Shown: piece after piece, positions 1-7,777 of the stretch
Layout: each line of letters begins with the position of its first letter
How positions within the stretch are numbered: the stretch's first letter is position 1
Source: Aliihoeflea sp052435735
Lineage (GTDB): Bacteria > Pseudomonadota > Alphaproteobacteria > Rhizobiales > Rhizobiaceae
Assembly (NCBI GenBank): GCA_052435735.1
Contig: JBQVNB010000016.1
Coordinates: 51,804-115,803 of the forward strand
DNA: 64,000 nucleotides
Direction: 5' to 3'
The notes under the pieces: generated by a model
The model's input: only the letters and a program-made list of their open reading frames with translations
Told to the model about the DNA's origin: nothing
Database searches by the model: none
Made by a program: the position numbers and the translations under genes

Positions 1-33
1 GGGATTGGGGGCTCGACCGGGCTTTTCACATGC

Positions 34-645
34 TCAGCGGGCGGCGACGCTGCCGACCAGGATGTCGCGGTCGTCATTGATGCCGACCCACATTCCGGCA
101 TGCTGCGACGACTGGCGCTTTAGGAAGCTGTATTCGGTCTCGTTCCAGCGCAGGACGCGCATTTCGAGATTGTCGAGGACGAAGTCGCCCATCGAGGTGT
201 GGACCACCAGGACGGCATGGCCGTCGCCATTGGGCTGGCGGACCACGGTGATCAACAGGTTCGAGGCCGGCACGCCCTGCTCGATCAGGCGATTGCGCTT
301 TTCGAGGACGTAATCCTCGCAATCCCCGTAGCCATTGACCGGATACGACCAGTATTCCTCGATGCCCCACATCTCCATGTCGGTGCGCGGACGTACGGCG
401 ATGTTGACCACATTGTTGACGTTGATGATCTCAGCCCACAATTCGCGGGTCAGTTCCGTCGGCGAACTCGCATCGGCCGTCGGCTGGCACTCGGCCGGCA
501 TCCGCTGGCAGAAATCATAATGACCGACCGGCTGCGTGGTCAGGCCGCCGACATGCATGAAAGGCTGCGCGGCGGCGGAGGTGGCGAACACGGCAAAAAG
601 ACCTGCCATTGCGAGCGCAACCTTGTTATACTTCGAAGTCCCCAT
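34..645 (-). CDS. Transglutaminase-like cysteine peptidase (BTLCP family), exported
   Basis: The 203-residue protein begins with a Sec signal peptide (hydrophobic residues about 9-25, cleavage after SAAA), so it should act in the periplasm. The rest matches the bacterial transglutaminase-like cysteine proteinase family (DUF920, PF06035). The expected catalytic triad is visible: Cys109 in GDCEDY, His143 in DGHAVL and Asp158 in VLDNL. Members in other Proteobacteria (LapG) cleave surface adhesins under c-di-GMP control. No LapD or adhesin gene is adjacent here, so that role is not shown; the next gene upstream on the same strand does encode PilZ domains. The region upstream is AT-rich and carries an inverted repeat at 737-760. 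Family assignment is firm, substrate unknown. Confidence 0.88.
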   Translation of the reverse strand: MGTSKYNKVALAMAGLFAVFATSAAAQPFMHVGGLTTQPVGHYDFCQRMPAECQPTADASSPTELTRELWAEIINVNNVVNIAVRPRTDMEMWGIEEYWSYPVNGYGDCEDYVLEKRNRLIEQGVPASNLLITVVRQPNGDGHAVLVVHTSMGDFVLDNLEMRVLRWNETEYSFLKRQSSQHAGMWVGINDDRDILVGSVAAR

Positions 646-736
646 CTTCTTGTCTCCCCGTTTGAAGAGACAATGACAGGTGCCGATTTATTCCACGCGA
701 AAAGTCAAGTGTATATTCGAGTAAAATGCAATCGAT

Positions 737-760
737 ATTTGAAACAATACTTATTCAAAT
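737..760. promoter_or_regulatory. AT-rich inverted repeat upstream of the BTLCP gene
   Basis: ATTTGAA and TTCAAAT arms (7 of 7 complementary) are separated by 10 bases inside an AT-rich stretch (about 690-785) that contrasts with the GC-rich surroundings. It lies about 92 bases before the BTLCP start. It could be an operator or promoter region. No known regulator consensus was recognised. Confidence 0.35.
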
Positions 761-815
761 TGTTCGAGTTTGCTTCAGCCAATAGTAACCATGTGATCCG
801 GCAGGTCGCGAACAC

Positions 816-843
816 AAAAAGGGCCGGCGCGAGGCCAGCCCTT
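816..843 (-). terminator. Rho-independent terminator of the PilZ gene
   Basis: Read on the minus strand, AAGGGCTGGC and GCCGGCCCTT form a stem with a short loop, followed directly by a run of five T. It starts 22 bases after the PilZ-protein stop codon. Confidence 0.75.
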
Positions 844-865
844 CGATGAATGCGGGGAGGTCGGA

Positions 866-1477
866 TCAGCGGTCGGAGAAGGCGGCTTCCAGCGTTTCCT
901 CACGCTGAAGGGCGGCGAACTCGATGGCGATGCCGTCCTGGAAATGACGCACCACCTGACCGCGCATCGCGCCGAGCGTAACCTGGACGCCGAGTGCCGG
1001 GCGGACTTCGATCTCGACCGCGGCGCCCGAGAGCGACAGGTCGACGATGCGGCAGCGATACTGCCGGCCATCTCCGAGTTGCAGGACGGTGATCGGATTG
1101 CGCGGCGCCACGCGCTGGTGGCGGCGATCCTCGGGCAGGTCGAGCTCGTGCTTGTTTGCAAGCCAGGTCAATTGGGCCGCGAGTTTCTCGCGCTTGCGCT
1201 CCGAGGCGATGACCGTCATCGCGAAGCCGTCCTCGGTCAGGCGCGTCACCACACCCTCGACGCGGCCGATATGGTCGAGATAAGCGATCACCCGCTCACC
1301 GGGTTCGCCGGGACGATCGGCGCGGATCGCCACGTCGCCTGGCGACATGTCGATGACCTGGCAGGGATGCTCGGAACGATCCTCGAGCATGAAGCGGCCA
1401 TAGATCTTCACACGGACGCGCTGGAAACTGCGACGTTCGTTTCGTGCCGGAGCGACTTGCAACGCCGCTGAACTCAT
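866..1477 (-). CDS. Tandem PilZ-domain protein
   Basis: The product is 203 residues with two PilZ-like domains and no membrane segment or signal peptide. The second (about residues 115-195) has a clear RRHQR plus DLSLSG signature, the c-di-GMP-binding pattern RxxxR...(D/N)xSxxG. The first (about 12-95) has RRSFQR but DMSPGD, with Asp where the last Gly is expected, so it may bind weakly or serve structurally. I chose the internal ATG at 1477 because the longer reading frame adds a Cys-rich, non-family N-terminus. It probably works as a c-di-GMP receptor; target unknown. A terminator follows. Confidence 0.85.
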   Translation of the reverse strand: MSSAALQVAPARNERRSFQRVRVKIYGRFMLEDRSEHPCQVIDMSPGDVAIRADRPGEPGERVIAYLDHIGRVEGVVTRLTEDGFAMTVIASERKREKLAAQLTWLANKHELDLPEDRRHQRVAPRNPITVLQLGDGRQYRCRIVDLSLSGAAVEIEVRPALGVQVTLGAMRGQVVRHFQDGIAIEFAALQREETLEAAFSDR

Positions 1478-1608
1478 CTTCGCCTCAGCCCCCGCCAATT
1501 CCGTCGGACATGTCCAACTGACTTGGGCGCAAAATAGCGCCGCAGTCGTTAACATGTTGTAATCCGAATTGCTCGAAGGCGCTTTGCGAACAGCGTGCGC
1601 GGCAGGTT

Positions 1609-2235
1609 TCAGCGGTCCTGCGAGCGTCCGCCGTCGAGAACGACCAGATGGCGGACGCGGCGCGAGCGATCGCGCTCGGTCGGCTCCAGATCATCCGGGG
1701 CGAGGCTGGGCGTGCGCTCACCCATGTCGATCGCGGGCACGGTGTCGGGATCGATCAGGCGCGCTTCGTCGAGCACCAGCGCCGACAGGGGATGCGCGCC
1801 CAGCCAGAAGGGACGCTCGAGCGCGGTTGCAAGACCCATCGCGCGCGGGCGGCCCGGGCCGGCATCGAGCGGCAGCAGCAGCAATTCGAAGGCTGCCAGG
1901 CGACCCTGGCGGCTCTTGCCATGCGCCTGCGCAAGCACCACGGTGCTCTGGTTCAAGGTCGCCTTGCCGAGGGCGTCGACAGCGTCTCGGTCGTCGACCT
2001 GCCAGATTTCGCCGAAGGGCACATGGCGCAATTCACGACCGAATGACGAGCAGACGTTCGTTCCAGCGAGCCGGAAGCGCGGCTCGTCCGCATCGTCGAA
2101 TTCGAGAATGAACGTGTCGGGAAGACGTCCCTTGATCGCCGTCGGGTCGATATCCGTGCGAAACGGGGCAGGGCGGCCGGCGCGCAGCATGTTCCAATAT
2201 CGGAACATCGCGATCGTGCCGTCCATTTTCATCAA
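1609..2235 (-). CDS. PAS domain-containing protein (PAS_5 family)
   Basis: This 208-residue soluble protein matches the alphaproteobacterial PAS_5 family (PF07310). The pattern is an N-terminal YWNMLRAGRPAP...R.DIDP segment, then a PAS-like core with LPDTFILEF, FRLAGTNVCSSFGREL and a C-terminal half containing AFELLLLPLD. Such proteins are usually stand-alone and lack an output domain, as here. The signal sensed and the partner are unknown. It lies next to the PilZ gene on the same strand but is separated by 131 bases, so they may be independent units. Confidence 0.8.
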   Translation of the reverse strand: MMKMDGTIAMFRYWNMLRAGRPAPFRTDIDPTAIKGRLPDTFILEFDDADEPRFRLAGTNVCSSFGRELRHVPFGEIWQVDDRDAVDALGKATLNQSTVVLAQAHGKSRQGRLAAFELLLLPLDAGPGRPRAMGLATALERPFWLGAHPLSALVLDEARLIDPDTVPAIDMGERTPSLAPDDLEPTERDRSRRVRHLVVLDGGRSQDR

Positions 2236-2582
2236 AGCCTGCTCCCGTCTTTTTCCGCCGCACGTCCCGGATTGGGACGAATCGGCCTGGCAGTGGTCAT
2301 CACATGGCCAAGGATGCAGGGCGCGTGCCAGCCCTGTTAGGAGTTCTTAACGCTTCTGAGGGACGTTAAGGTTAACGAAAGGTTGACGTTGCCAGCGCGG
2401 GCACCTCGTGACAGTTTCCAGGTCACGGGAAGCAGAATACCCAGCGCAACTCCAGTCGCGCTGCGGGAGCAGGGGGCTCGATTGGCCGTTCGAAGTCATC
2501 GCTTCGAACGGCATTCTTTTGCGACCTGCACTGGCAGCGGCCGGTTCCGGCCTCTATGTCCGGGCTGACGCGCAAGAGAGCC
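2236..2582. other. Intergenic region without a recognisable gene; three stacked hairpins
   Basis: This 347-base gap lies between two divergent genes. It should hold the promoters of both the PAS_5 and rhomboid genes. From about 2407 to 2520 it also shows three consecutive potential stem-loops. The last, 2485-2495 with 2502-2512, is a perfect 11-bp stem followed by ATTCTTTT on the plus strand. No protein-coding frame looks real. Confidence 0.5.
2407..2520 (+). ncRNA. Candidate structured small RNA ending in a terminator-like hairpin
   Basis: The stretch contains CGTGAC/GTCACG (about 2407-2427), AGCGC/GCGCT (about 2442-2462) and a perfect 11-bp GCCGTTCGAAG hairpin (2485-2512) followed by a T-rich tail. 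No coding gene lies upstream on the plus strand for this terminator to serve. A TTGACG at 2383 could be a -35 box, but the -10 is poor. This is inference only; it could also be part of the rhomboid leader. Confidence 0.25.
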
Positions 2583-3308
2583 ATGATGGACCAGCCACGC
2601 CCGATCGACACATCCCCGGACGACGAATGGCGCGAGACGCCACCGCCGCGACGCGAGCCGATCTTCAACCTGCCGGCGATCGTCGTGGCGCTGATCGCGA
2701 TCTGTGTCGGCGTGCATGCGGTGCGGATGCTGGTGCTTACCGAATCGCAGGACATTGGTGTCATCGCGCGCTTCGCGTTCATCCCCATCCGCTACTCCGG
2801 GCATTACATCATCGACGCCTACGCCTATGCGGGGCCGGTCACCTACGCGTTCCTGCATGGCGGGATCGCGCATCTTGCGGTCAACATGGTCTGGCTCGCC
2901 GCATTCGGCTCGCCGCTCGCCCACCGCATGGGGGCGGTCCGGTTCGTCGCGTTCTGGATTTTTACGGCGCTTGCGGCGGTGGGGCTCCACTATGTGCTGC
3001 ATTCGGGGGACCCGACGCCAGTCGTCGGTGCGTCGGGCGCCATCTCGGGCATGATGGGCGCGGCGGCGCGTTTTGCGTTCCAGATCGACCGATTCGCAGG
3101 CAAACCGGCCTTTACCGGGCCTATCCTGCCGGTCAGCGTCGTTTTGCGTCACCGCATGACCTTCATGTTCCTGCTCGTCTGGTTCGTCATGAACCTGGCC
3201 ATGGGGCTCGGCTCCATTGCGCCCGGTGTGGGGCAGATCGCATGGGAAGCGCATATCGGCGGTCTCCTGGCCGGATTTTTCGGCCTCGCCCTTTTCGACC
3301 GCCGTTGA
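2583..3308 (+). CDS. Rhomboid family intramembrane serine protease
   Basis: The protein has 241 residues and about six membrane segments. Catalytic features are visible: HGGIAHLAVN (His92, His97, Asn101), the nucleophile in GASGAISG (Ser151) and the partner His223 in AHIGGLLAG. Rhomboids cleave membrane-protein helices inside the bilayer; the substrate is not known. The start was placed at the first ATG of an ATGATG pair after GAGAG; an ATG 27 bases upstream is possible. A CBS-domain gene follows on the same strand after 90 bases. Confidence 0.9.
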   Translation: MMDQPRPIDTSPDDEWRETPPPRREPIFNLPAIVVALIAICVGVHAVRMLVLTESQDIGVIARFAFIPIRYSGHYIIDAYAYAGPVTYAFLHGGIAHLAVNMVWLAAFGSPLAHRMGAVRFVAFWIFTALAAVGLHYVLHSGDPTPVVGASGAISGMMGAAARFAFQIDRFAGKPAFTGPILPVSVVLRHRMTFMFLLVWFVMNLAMGLGSIAPGVGQIAWEAHIGGLLAGFFGLALFDRR

Positions 3309-3398
3309 CGGCAAGACACGTCCCGTGAAGGCGCGGCGCTTGAAATGCGTTCGAGCACGGCGCACCATACCGTTGTTAATGCCGCAGAGGAGGTACGC

Positions 3399-3830
3399 AT
3401 GACGGTGAAGGCAATTCTGGACGCCAAGGGCCGCGACGTTGTGACGGTCGAGCCGGAGATGACGCTCGGCGAGGCCGCGCGGCTTCTGGGCGAAAAGCGG
3501 ATCGGCGCGGTCGTCGTCACCAAGGCGGGCGAAAAGATCGCCGGTATCCTCTCCGAGCGCGACATCGTTCGCCAAGTCGGCTTGCGCGGCGCCGTGGCGC
3601 TGGACGAGCCTGTATCGAGCGCGATGACGGCCAAGGTCAGGACCTGCCAGGAAGGCCATACCGTCAACCAGGTGATGGAACTGATGACGCGCGGCCGCTT
3701 TCGCCATCTGCCCGTAGAACGCGAGGGCAGGCTGGCCGGTATCGTGTCGATCGGCGACGTGGTGAAGCAGCGCATTGAGGATGTGGAGCGCGAAGCCGAC
3801 GAAATCCGCCAGTATATAGCAACCGCCTGA
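3399..3830 (+). CDS. CBS domain-pair protein
   Basis: The 143-residue protein consists almost entirely of two CBS motifs (about residues 8-62 and 73-130), each with the typical ..G.(I/V)SE/GDI.. pattern: ILSERDIVRQ and IVSIGDVVKQ. CBS pairs (Bateman modules) bind adenine nucleotides and regulate partner proteins. This one has no attached effector domain, so its partner is unknown. A near-perfect Shine-Dalgarno AGAGGAGG sits just before ATG 3399, which decides the start against an in-frame ATG 54 bases upstream. Confidence 0.9.
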   Translation: MTVKAILDAKGRDVVTVEPEMTLGEAARLLGEKRIGAVVVTKAGEKIAGILSERDIVRQVGLRGAVALDEPVSSAMTAKVRTCQEGHTVNQVMELMTRGRFRHLPVEREGRLAGIVSIGDVVKQRIEDVEREADEIRQYIATA

Positions 3831-3919
3831 AACGCCCGGCTTGCGAAAACCTTGCCTCGCGGGCGCGATTGGTCTAGCCAACCGGAACACTTCCGACCAT
3901 CGCGAACGCCAGGCAGACG

Positions 3920-5419
3920 ATGACGCTCATTGATACCCGCACGCCCGATCCCAAGCGCCTTGTTTCCGGGGCGACCGGCGATTGGGAAATCATCATCGGC
4001 ATGGAAATCCACGCGCAGGTTTCGTCGCAGTCGAAGCTCTTTTCGGGCGCCTCGACGACGTTCGGCGCGGCGCCGAACTCCAATGTCAGCCTCGTCGATG
4101 CGGCGATGCCGGGCATGCTGCCGGTCATCAACGAGGAATGCGTCAAGCAGGCGATCCGGACCGGGCTGGGTCTGAAGGCGCAGATCAACCACCGCTCGGT
4201 GTTCGACCGGAAGAACTATTTCTACCCGGACCTGCCGCAGGGCTACCAGATTTCGCAGTTCAAGCAGCCGATCGTCGGCGAGGGGATCGTCTTCGTCTCG
4301 GTCGGGCCGGACAAGAAGGGCGAGTTCGAGGAGATCGAGGTCGGCATCGAGCGGCTGCACCTCGAGCAGGACGCCGGCAAGTCGTTGCACGACCAGCACC
4401 CGACCATGTCCTATGTGGACTTGAACCGCTCCGGCGTCGCGCTGATGGAGATCGTGTCCAAGCCGGACATCCGCTCGGCCGACGAGGCCAAGGCCTATGT
4501 GACCAAACTGCGCACCATCATGCGCTATCTGGGCACCTGCGACGGCAACATGGACGAGGGCTCGCTGCGCGCCGACGTCAACGTTTCCGTGCGCCGTCCG
4601 GGCGAACCGTTCGGCACGCGCTGCGAGATCAAGAACGTCAATTCGATCCGCTTCATCGGCCAGGCGATCGAATCGGAGGCGCGACGCCAGATCGCCATTC
4701 TGGAGGATGGCGGCTCGATCGACCAGGAGACGCGGCTGTTCGACCCCTCCAAGGGCGAAACGCGCTCGATGCGCTCCAAGGAAGAGGCGCATGATTACCG
4801 CTATTTCCCCGATCCGGACCTCCTGCCGCTCGAATTCGATCAGGCTTATGTCGATGCGCTCGCTGCGCACCTGCCTGAACTTCCCGACGACAAGCGCGCG
4901 CGGTTGATCGAGAGCCTCGGCCTTTCCGTCTACGACGCGTCGATCCTCGTCTCGGACAAGGCGATCGCCGACTACTACGAGAAGGTCGCCGAGGGCCGCG
5001 ACGGCAAGGCTGCGGCCAACTGGGTCATCAACGATCTTCTCGGCGCCTTGAACAAGGCCGGCAAGGATATTGCCGAATCGCCTGTCTCGCCGGACCAGCT
5101 CGGCGGGATCATCGAACTGATCAAGGAAGGCACGATCTCCGGCAAGATCGCCAAGGACCTCTTCGAGATCGTCTGGACCGAGGGCGGCGATCCGCGCCAG
5201 CTCGTCGAGACGCGTGGCATGAAGCAGGTGACCGATACGGGCGCCATCGAAAAGGCCGTCGACGACGTCATCGCCGCCAACCCGGACAAGGTCGAGCAGG
5301 CGCGCGCCAAGCCTACAATGGCCGGCTGGTTTGTCGGCCAGGTGATGAAGGCGACCGGCGGCAAGGCCAACCCGCAGGCGGTCAACGACCTCGTCAAGGC
5401 GCGTCTGGGGATCGAATAG
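3920..5419 (+). CDS. gatB: Aspartyl/glutamyl-tRNA amidotransferase subunit B
   Basis: At 499 residues this is the normal length for GatB. It carries the family hallmark GMEIHAQVSSQSKLFS near the N-terminus, the signature DLNRSGVALMEIVSKPD in the cradle domain, and a C-terminal GatB/YqeY tail (about residues 350-495). With GatA and GatC it converts Glu-tRNA(Gln), and often Asp-tRNA(Asn), to the amidated forms. GatA and GatC are not in this window. The stop codon overlaps the next gene's GTG start by one base (TAGTG), so the acetyltransferase is probably translationally coupled. Confidence 0.97.
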   Translation: MTLIDTRTPDPKRLVSGATGDWEIIIGMEIHAQVSSQSKLFSGASTTFGAAPNSNVSLVDAAMPGMLPVINEECVKQAIRTGLGLKAQINHRSVFDRKNYFYPDLPQGYQISQFKQPIVGEGIVFVSVGPDKKGEFEEIEVGIERLHLEQDAGKSLHDQHPTMSYVDLNRSGVALMEIVSKPDIRSADEAKAYVTKLRTIMRYLGTCDGNMDEGSLRADVNVSVRRPGEPFGTRCEIKNVNSIRFIGQAIESEARRQIAILEDGGSIDQETRLFDPSKGETRSMRSKEEAHDYRYFPDPDLLPLEFDQAYVDALAAHLPELPDDKRARLIESLGLSVYDASILVSDKAIADYYEKVAEGRDGKAAANWVINDLLGALNKAGKDIAESPVSPDQLGGIIELIKEGTISGKIAKDLFEIVWTEGGDPRQLVETRGMKQVTDTGAIEKAVDDVIAANPDKVEQARAKPTMAGWFVGQVMKATGGKANPQAVNDLVKARLGIE

Positions 5420-5919
5420 TGTTCGTCCGGACCGTCTCGAAGCGGGACTTGAAGGCGGTGCAGGCTCTGCTCGCCGAGACGTGGCACGCCACCTACGACT
5501 CGATCTATGGCGAAGCGCGCGTCAACGAGATCATTGCCGAATGGCATTCGATGGCGGCACTCGAGGCGCAGCTTGAAAGCCCGCTGTCGGAGTTTCTTGT
5601 CGCCGATGACGGGACGCAGATCGGCGGGGTCGCCTATGCGACGGCGATCGACGAGGGCAAAACGGTGACGCTGCGCCAGCTCTACGTCCGCCCGGACAGC
5701 CAGGGCCGCGGCATCGGCGGCTTGCTGCTCGACGAGATCGAAGGCTGCTTTCCCGACGCGGACAAGGTGCGGCTCGAAGTCGAGGAAGCAAGCACCAAGG
5801 CCGTCGTCTTCTATCTGGCGCAGGGTTTCGCCAAGGTCGGGCAGACGCCAAGTTGCGGGCGGCCCGATTCGGGCATCCCTGCCGATATCTACGAACGCCC
5901 GATCATGTGGGCGGACTGA
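5419..5919 (+). CDS. GNAT family N-acetyltransferase
   Basis: The 166-residue protein starts with GTG overlapping the gatB stop codon. It has the GNAT fold signature: the acetyl-CoA pyrophosphate-binding loop RPDSQGRGIGGLLLDEIE (about residues 92-109), preceded by VTLRQLYV (beta4) and followed by RLEVEEASTKAVVFYLAQGF. The substrate cannot be read from the sequence. Coupling to gatB suggests co-expression but not necessarily a shared pathway. Confidence 0.88.
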   Translation: MFVRTVSKRDLKAVQALLAETWHATYDSIYGEARVNEIIAEWHSMAALEAQLESPLSEFLVADDGTQIGGVAYATAIDEGKTVTLRQLYVRPDSQGRGIGGLLLDEIEGCFPDADKVRLEVEEASTKAVVFYLAQGFAKVGQTPSCGRPDSGIPADIYERPIMWAD

Positions 5920-5982
5920 GCCCTTGTCATCGATTGCCCGGAACGCCATAAGGCGGAGAAGATTGGGCACCCAGTTGCGGAT

Positions 5983-6393
5983 GTGCGAATGTCTATGAAA
6001 ACCTTCTTCACGCAGTTCTTCACCTGGTGGAACGGCCAGACGCTGGGCACGCGCTTCCATACCTGGCGGCACGGCAAGCCGGTGGGCGAGGACGAGTTCG
6101 GCAATCTCTATTACGAGGGCGGCGTCGACACCGAGGGGCGCACGCGTCGCTGGGTGATCTACAAGGACTATGCGGAAGCCAGCATGATCCCGCCCGGCTG
6201 GCATGGCTGGATGCACCATCGCGTCGACACGCCGCCGAAGGACGACAACTATCAGCCGCGCGAGTGGCAGAAGCCGCATCTGCCGAACCTGACGGGCACC
6301 AGCTTCGCCTATCGGCCGAAGGGCTCGGTCGCCACGCACGAGCAGCGTCCGCGCGTGACCGGCGACTACGACGCCTGGACGCCCGGCAACTGA
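5983..6393 (+). CDS. NADH:ubiquinone oxidoreductase subunit NDUFA12 family protein
   Basis: The 136-residue product matches the NDUFA12 (17.2 kDa, B17.2) accessory subunit of complex I. The family block runs from GTRFHTWRHGKPVGEDEFGN through RRWVIY and the conserved W/H-rich stretch PPGWHGWMHHRVDTPP. This subunit occurs in alphaproteobacteria and mitochondria and joins complex I at the matrix/cytoplasmic arm. Three in-frame ATGs (5983, 5989, 5995) compete as start; none has a clear Shine-Dalgarno sequence. The core nuo operon is elsewhere. The following DUF2155 gene is a usual neighbour in this order. Confidence 0.92.
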   Translation: MRMSMKTFFTQFFTWWNGQTLGTRFHTWRHGKPVGEDEFGNLYYEGGVDTEGRTRRWVIYKDYAEASMIPPGWHGWMHHRVDTPPKDDNYQPREWQKPHLPNLTGTSFAYRPKGSVATHEQRPRVTGDYDAWTPGN

Positions 6394-6470
6394 TCGGGGC
6401 GCAACAATCGTCTCGCCACAATCGACGGCTAGGCCAGTCGGGTCACGACTCAGCTAACAGGGCTCCAAGG

Positions 6471-7007
6471 ATGACATCCAGACTGGCAGGCGCAATCGCG
6501 GGGCTCGTCTTCGCAACCGGGCTTGCCGCTCCGGGCAATTCGTTCGCGCAGGACCTCCAGTTCGACCTGCCGCCGGACGACGAGTTCATCTACGAGGAAG
6601 CGCCTGCCGAGGGCGGCTCCTTCGAGGAACTGCCGATGGAGGAGGCGCCGACCGAGGTGCCGATCCAGCGCGTGACCAATCCGGTCGCCGAGTTTGCCGG
6701 CATCGACAAGATCACCGGACGCATCATCTCCTTCGACGTCTATGTGGACGAGACCGTCCAGTTCGGCGCGCTGCAGGTGACGCCGCGGATCTGCTACTCC
6801 TCCGGGGAGGGCCAGGAACCGCGTACGGACAGTTTCGTTGAGGTCGACGAGATCACGCTCGACCGCAAGATCCGGCGCATCTTTTCCGGCTGGATGTTTG
6901 CCGAAAGCCCCGGTCTCAATGCCGTCGAGCATGCCGTCTATGACGTCTGGCTGAAGGCGTGCAAGCAGCAGTCGGACGTGCCAGCGCCTGAATCGGCCGA
7001 AGGCTGA
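6471..7007 (+). CDS. DUF2155 domain-containing exported protein
   Basis: The product is 178 residues with a signal peptide (hydrophobic about residues 5-20, then NSFAQ). An acidic, Pro/Glu-rich linker follows (about 25-62), then the DUF2155 domain (COG4765) with RISFDVYVDETVQFG-like sequence, the conserved ICYSS cysteine and GWMFAESPGLNAVEHAVYDVWL. The function is unknown; family members are predicted periplasmic. I selected ATG 6471 because the longer frame overlaps the NDUFA12 gene and lacks a signal peptide. The second conserved Cys (WLKAC) could pair with the ICY cysteine. Confidence 0.9.
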   Translation: MTSRLAGAIAGLVFATGLAAPGNSFAQDLQFDLPPDDEFIYEEAPAEGGSFEELPMEEAPTEVPIQRVTNPVAEFAGIDKITGRIISFDVYVDETVQFGALQVTPRICYSSGEGQEPRTDSFVEVDEITLDRKIRRIFSGWMFAESPGLNAVEHAVYDVWLKACKQQSDVPAPESAEG

Positions 7008-7152
7008 CAGGGTGTGTCGATATTCAGGCCTGAGCGGCCTGCAAATGTCAGCTTTCTGCGCTTCCGGTGCTCATGTACCAAATGTACATTCCGCTCCGGT
7101 TTTCAAAATCTGCCATTTTCGGCACGCCCAGACCTGAATCTCAGCACACCCT
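7008..7152. repeat. Palindromic intergenic repeat element (MITE-like)
   Basis: The gap between the DUF2155 stop and the aat stop has long imperfect terminal inverted repeats: 7008-7032 against 7129-7152, about 20 of 25 bases matching, both containing AGGGTGTG...ATTCAGG. A nested hairpin in the middle uses ATGTAC/GTACAT around 7073-7089, flanked by CCGGTGCTC and GCTCCGG. This composition resembles palindromic intergenic repeats dispersed in Hyphomicrobiales genomes. No second copy was noticed in this window. The aat stop codon lies inside the right arm. Confidence 0.55.
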
Positions 7153-7765
7153 AAAACGTCGCCGGCTCTCCATCGAGCGCCTTTTCCAGCATCGTCTCGT
7201 ATTTGCGTCGCGGCACGTCGATCGCGCCGAAGCGCTTGAGGTGCTCGGTGGTGAACTGCGTGTCGAGGAGGTCGAAACCCTTGTCGCGCAGGCGTTCGAC
7301 GAGGGCGACGAGGCAGACCTTCGAGGCATCGCGTTCGACGCTGAACATGCTCTCGCCGAAGAACACGCGTCCGAGCGTCACGCCGTAGAGCCCGCCCACC
7401 AACTCACCATCCTTCCACGCTTCGACCGTGTGGCAATGGCCGATGGCGAAAAGACGCGCATAGGCGGCGCGGATCGGTAGGTTGATCCAGGTGTTGGGAC
7501 GTCCGGGACGTGCCGCACCACAGCCGGTTATGACGGCCTCGAAAACGGTATCGAACCGGATTGCGAATGGCGCGCGACGAACGGTCTTTGCGAGGCTGCG
7601 GGGGATGTGGAAATCGTCGAGCGGCAGGATGCCGCGCATCTCCGGGCGAACCCAGAAGATTTCCGGATCGCCGGCATTTTCCGCCATGGGGAACACTCCT
7701 GCCGCGTAGGCACGCAGCAGGAGATCGGTCGGGATCGTGAAACCGGGAGCGAAAGGCCGGCTCAT
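7151..7765 (-). CDS. aat: Leucyl/phenylalanyl-tRNA--protein transferase
   Basis: The 204-residue enzyme adds Leu or Phe from charged tRNA to proteins with N-terminal Arg or Lys, marking them for ClpS/ClpAP. Family motifs are present: GVFPMAENAGDPEIFWVRPEMRGILPLDDFHIPRSL near the N-terminus (in pieces), then CHTVEAWKDGELVGGLYGV and FFGESMFS. It follows accC by 12 bases on the minus strand, so it is probably the last gene of the aroQ-accB-accC-aat unit. Its stop codon lies in the arm of the palindromic repeat at 7008-7152, which may act as the operon's end. Confidence 0.96.
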   Translation of the reverse strand: MSRPFAPGFTIPTDLLLRAYAAGVFPMAENAGDPEIFWVRPEMRGILPLDDFHIPRSLAKTVRRAPFAIRFDTVFEAVITGCGAARPGRPNTWINLPIRAAYARLFAIGHCHTVEAWKDGELVGGLYGVTLGRVFFGESMFSVERDASKVCLVALVERLRDKGFDLLDTQFTTEHLKRFGAIDVPRRKYETMLEKALDGEPATF

Positions 7766-7777
7766 CCTAAGGCGCCC

